From assembly GCA_021463345.1 (NCBI GenBank), contig JAJTYM010000025.1, positions 1 through 53,310 of the forward strand: DNA of 53,310 bases, read 5' to 3'. The notes under the pieces are model-generated. The model was not told the origin of the DNA, searched no databases, and saw only the letters and a list, made by a program, of their open reading frames with translations. Origin of the DNA: Pseudobdellovibrionaceae bacterium. GTDB lineage: Bacteria; Bdellovibrionota; Bdellovibrionia; Bdellovibrionales; JAMPXM01. The position numbers and the translations under genes were made by a program. Shown here one piece after another: positions 53,217 through 53,310 of this stretch (the stretch's first letter is position 1; each line of letters begins with the position of its first letter).

Positions 53217-53310
53217 TCAAAACGGGACGAAGTTCTCGAAAAAGCGGCACGTATCGTTGACGAGGTTGGTGAATTCGGCTTGCGCGCGGCGGCGATTCGA
53301 CGCGCGCGCT
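53217..53310 (-). CDS. 3' end of an unidentified gene (truncated by window edge)
   Basis: About 30 codons read from the right edge to a TGA at 53217-53219, ending RAQAEFTNLVNDTCRFFENF-VPF. Composition looks like real protein and contrasts with the other two frames, but this is too short to identify. Same direction as dsbD, with the dsbD promoter just downstream. Confidence 0.45.
   Translation of the reverse strand, partial: ARASNRRRAQAEFTNLVNDTCRFFENFVPF

Overview
The window is a GC-rich, gene-dense bacterial chromosome segment encoding a polar-flagellum-type, diderm (Gram-negative) cell. Several genes point towards the Bdellovibrionota / former Deltaproteobacteria: a TIGR02147/DUF4423-type regulator, a membrane-anchored DUF2802 protein beside a tiny conserved partner, a compact flagellin followed by flaG-fliD-fliS, and many lineage-restricted secreted proteins and lipoproteins. 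The assignment is an inference from gene content; there is no rRNA gene in the window and I recognised no tRNA, CRISPR array, insertion sequence or prophage.

Layout. 1-3574: end of a flagellar basal body/hook operon (fliK 3' end, flgD, a TIGR02530-type protein, flgE), closed by a hairpin-rich non-coding stretch. 3950-7815: a lower-GC island with a TIGR02147 regulator, a Fur/Zur-type repressor, a DUF1826 gene with a Fur-family palindrome in its promoter, and an ABC-F ATPase. 7875-12545 (minus): complete branched-chain amino-acid ABC transporter livJHMGF. 12698-14458 (minus): pfkA, hup (promoter and terminator visible) and yacG. 14590-17599: three secreted or lipoprotein genes of unknown function. 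18115-28088: flagellin gene, flaG, fliD, fliS and a FliT/FlgN-like chaperone, followed by a translationally coupled cassette of a TPR protein, a Rossmann-like protein, two GT9 (heptosyltransferase-family) glycosyltransferases and two small helical proteins. 28335-34880: a secreted protein, a hybrid histidine kinase, a response regulator, a PilZ-like protein, rsmD, coaD and an aspartate aminotransferase. 35070-37047: DUF2802 gene, its partner and a conserved hypothetical. 37226-45141: a very large surface protein (metalloprotease + propeller + barrel), divergent from a pal-lipoprotein-cpoB-tsaD-rsmA-smpB cluster, then a coiled-coil lipoprotein. 45169-53310: secreted EEP-family hydrolase, rRNA pseudouridine synthase, two lineage-type proteins, a Tat-exported FAD oxidoreductase, dsbD and the 3' end of one more gene.

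How the genes work together. The two flagellar blocks supply the hook, filament, cap and export chaperones. The cassette downstream of fliS-fliT is the best candidate for an undescribed system: two GT9 enzymes with long extra C-terminal domains, a TPR protein and small helical partners in the same direction and coupled to filament genes suggest protein O-glycosylation of flagellin or another flagellar part with a heptose-like sugar. The Zur-like repressor and DUF1826 gene look like a zinc-responsive pair. The pal/cpoB group is a Tol-Pal envelope module lacking tolB in its usual place; instead a protein containing a TolB-like propeller is divergently encoded next door.

Many long open frames lie antisense to real genes because of the high GC; they were left out.
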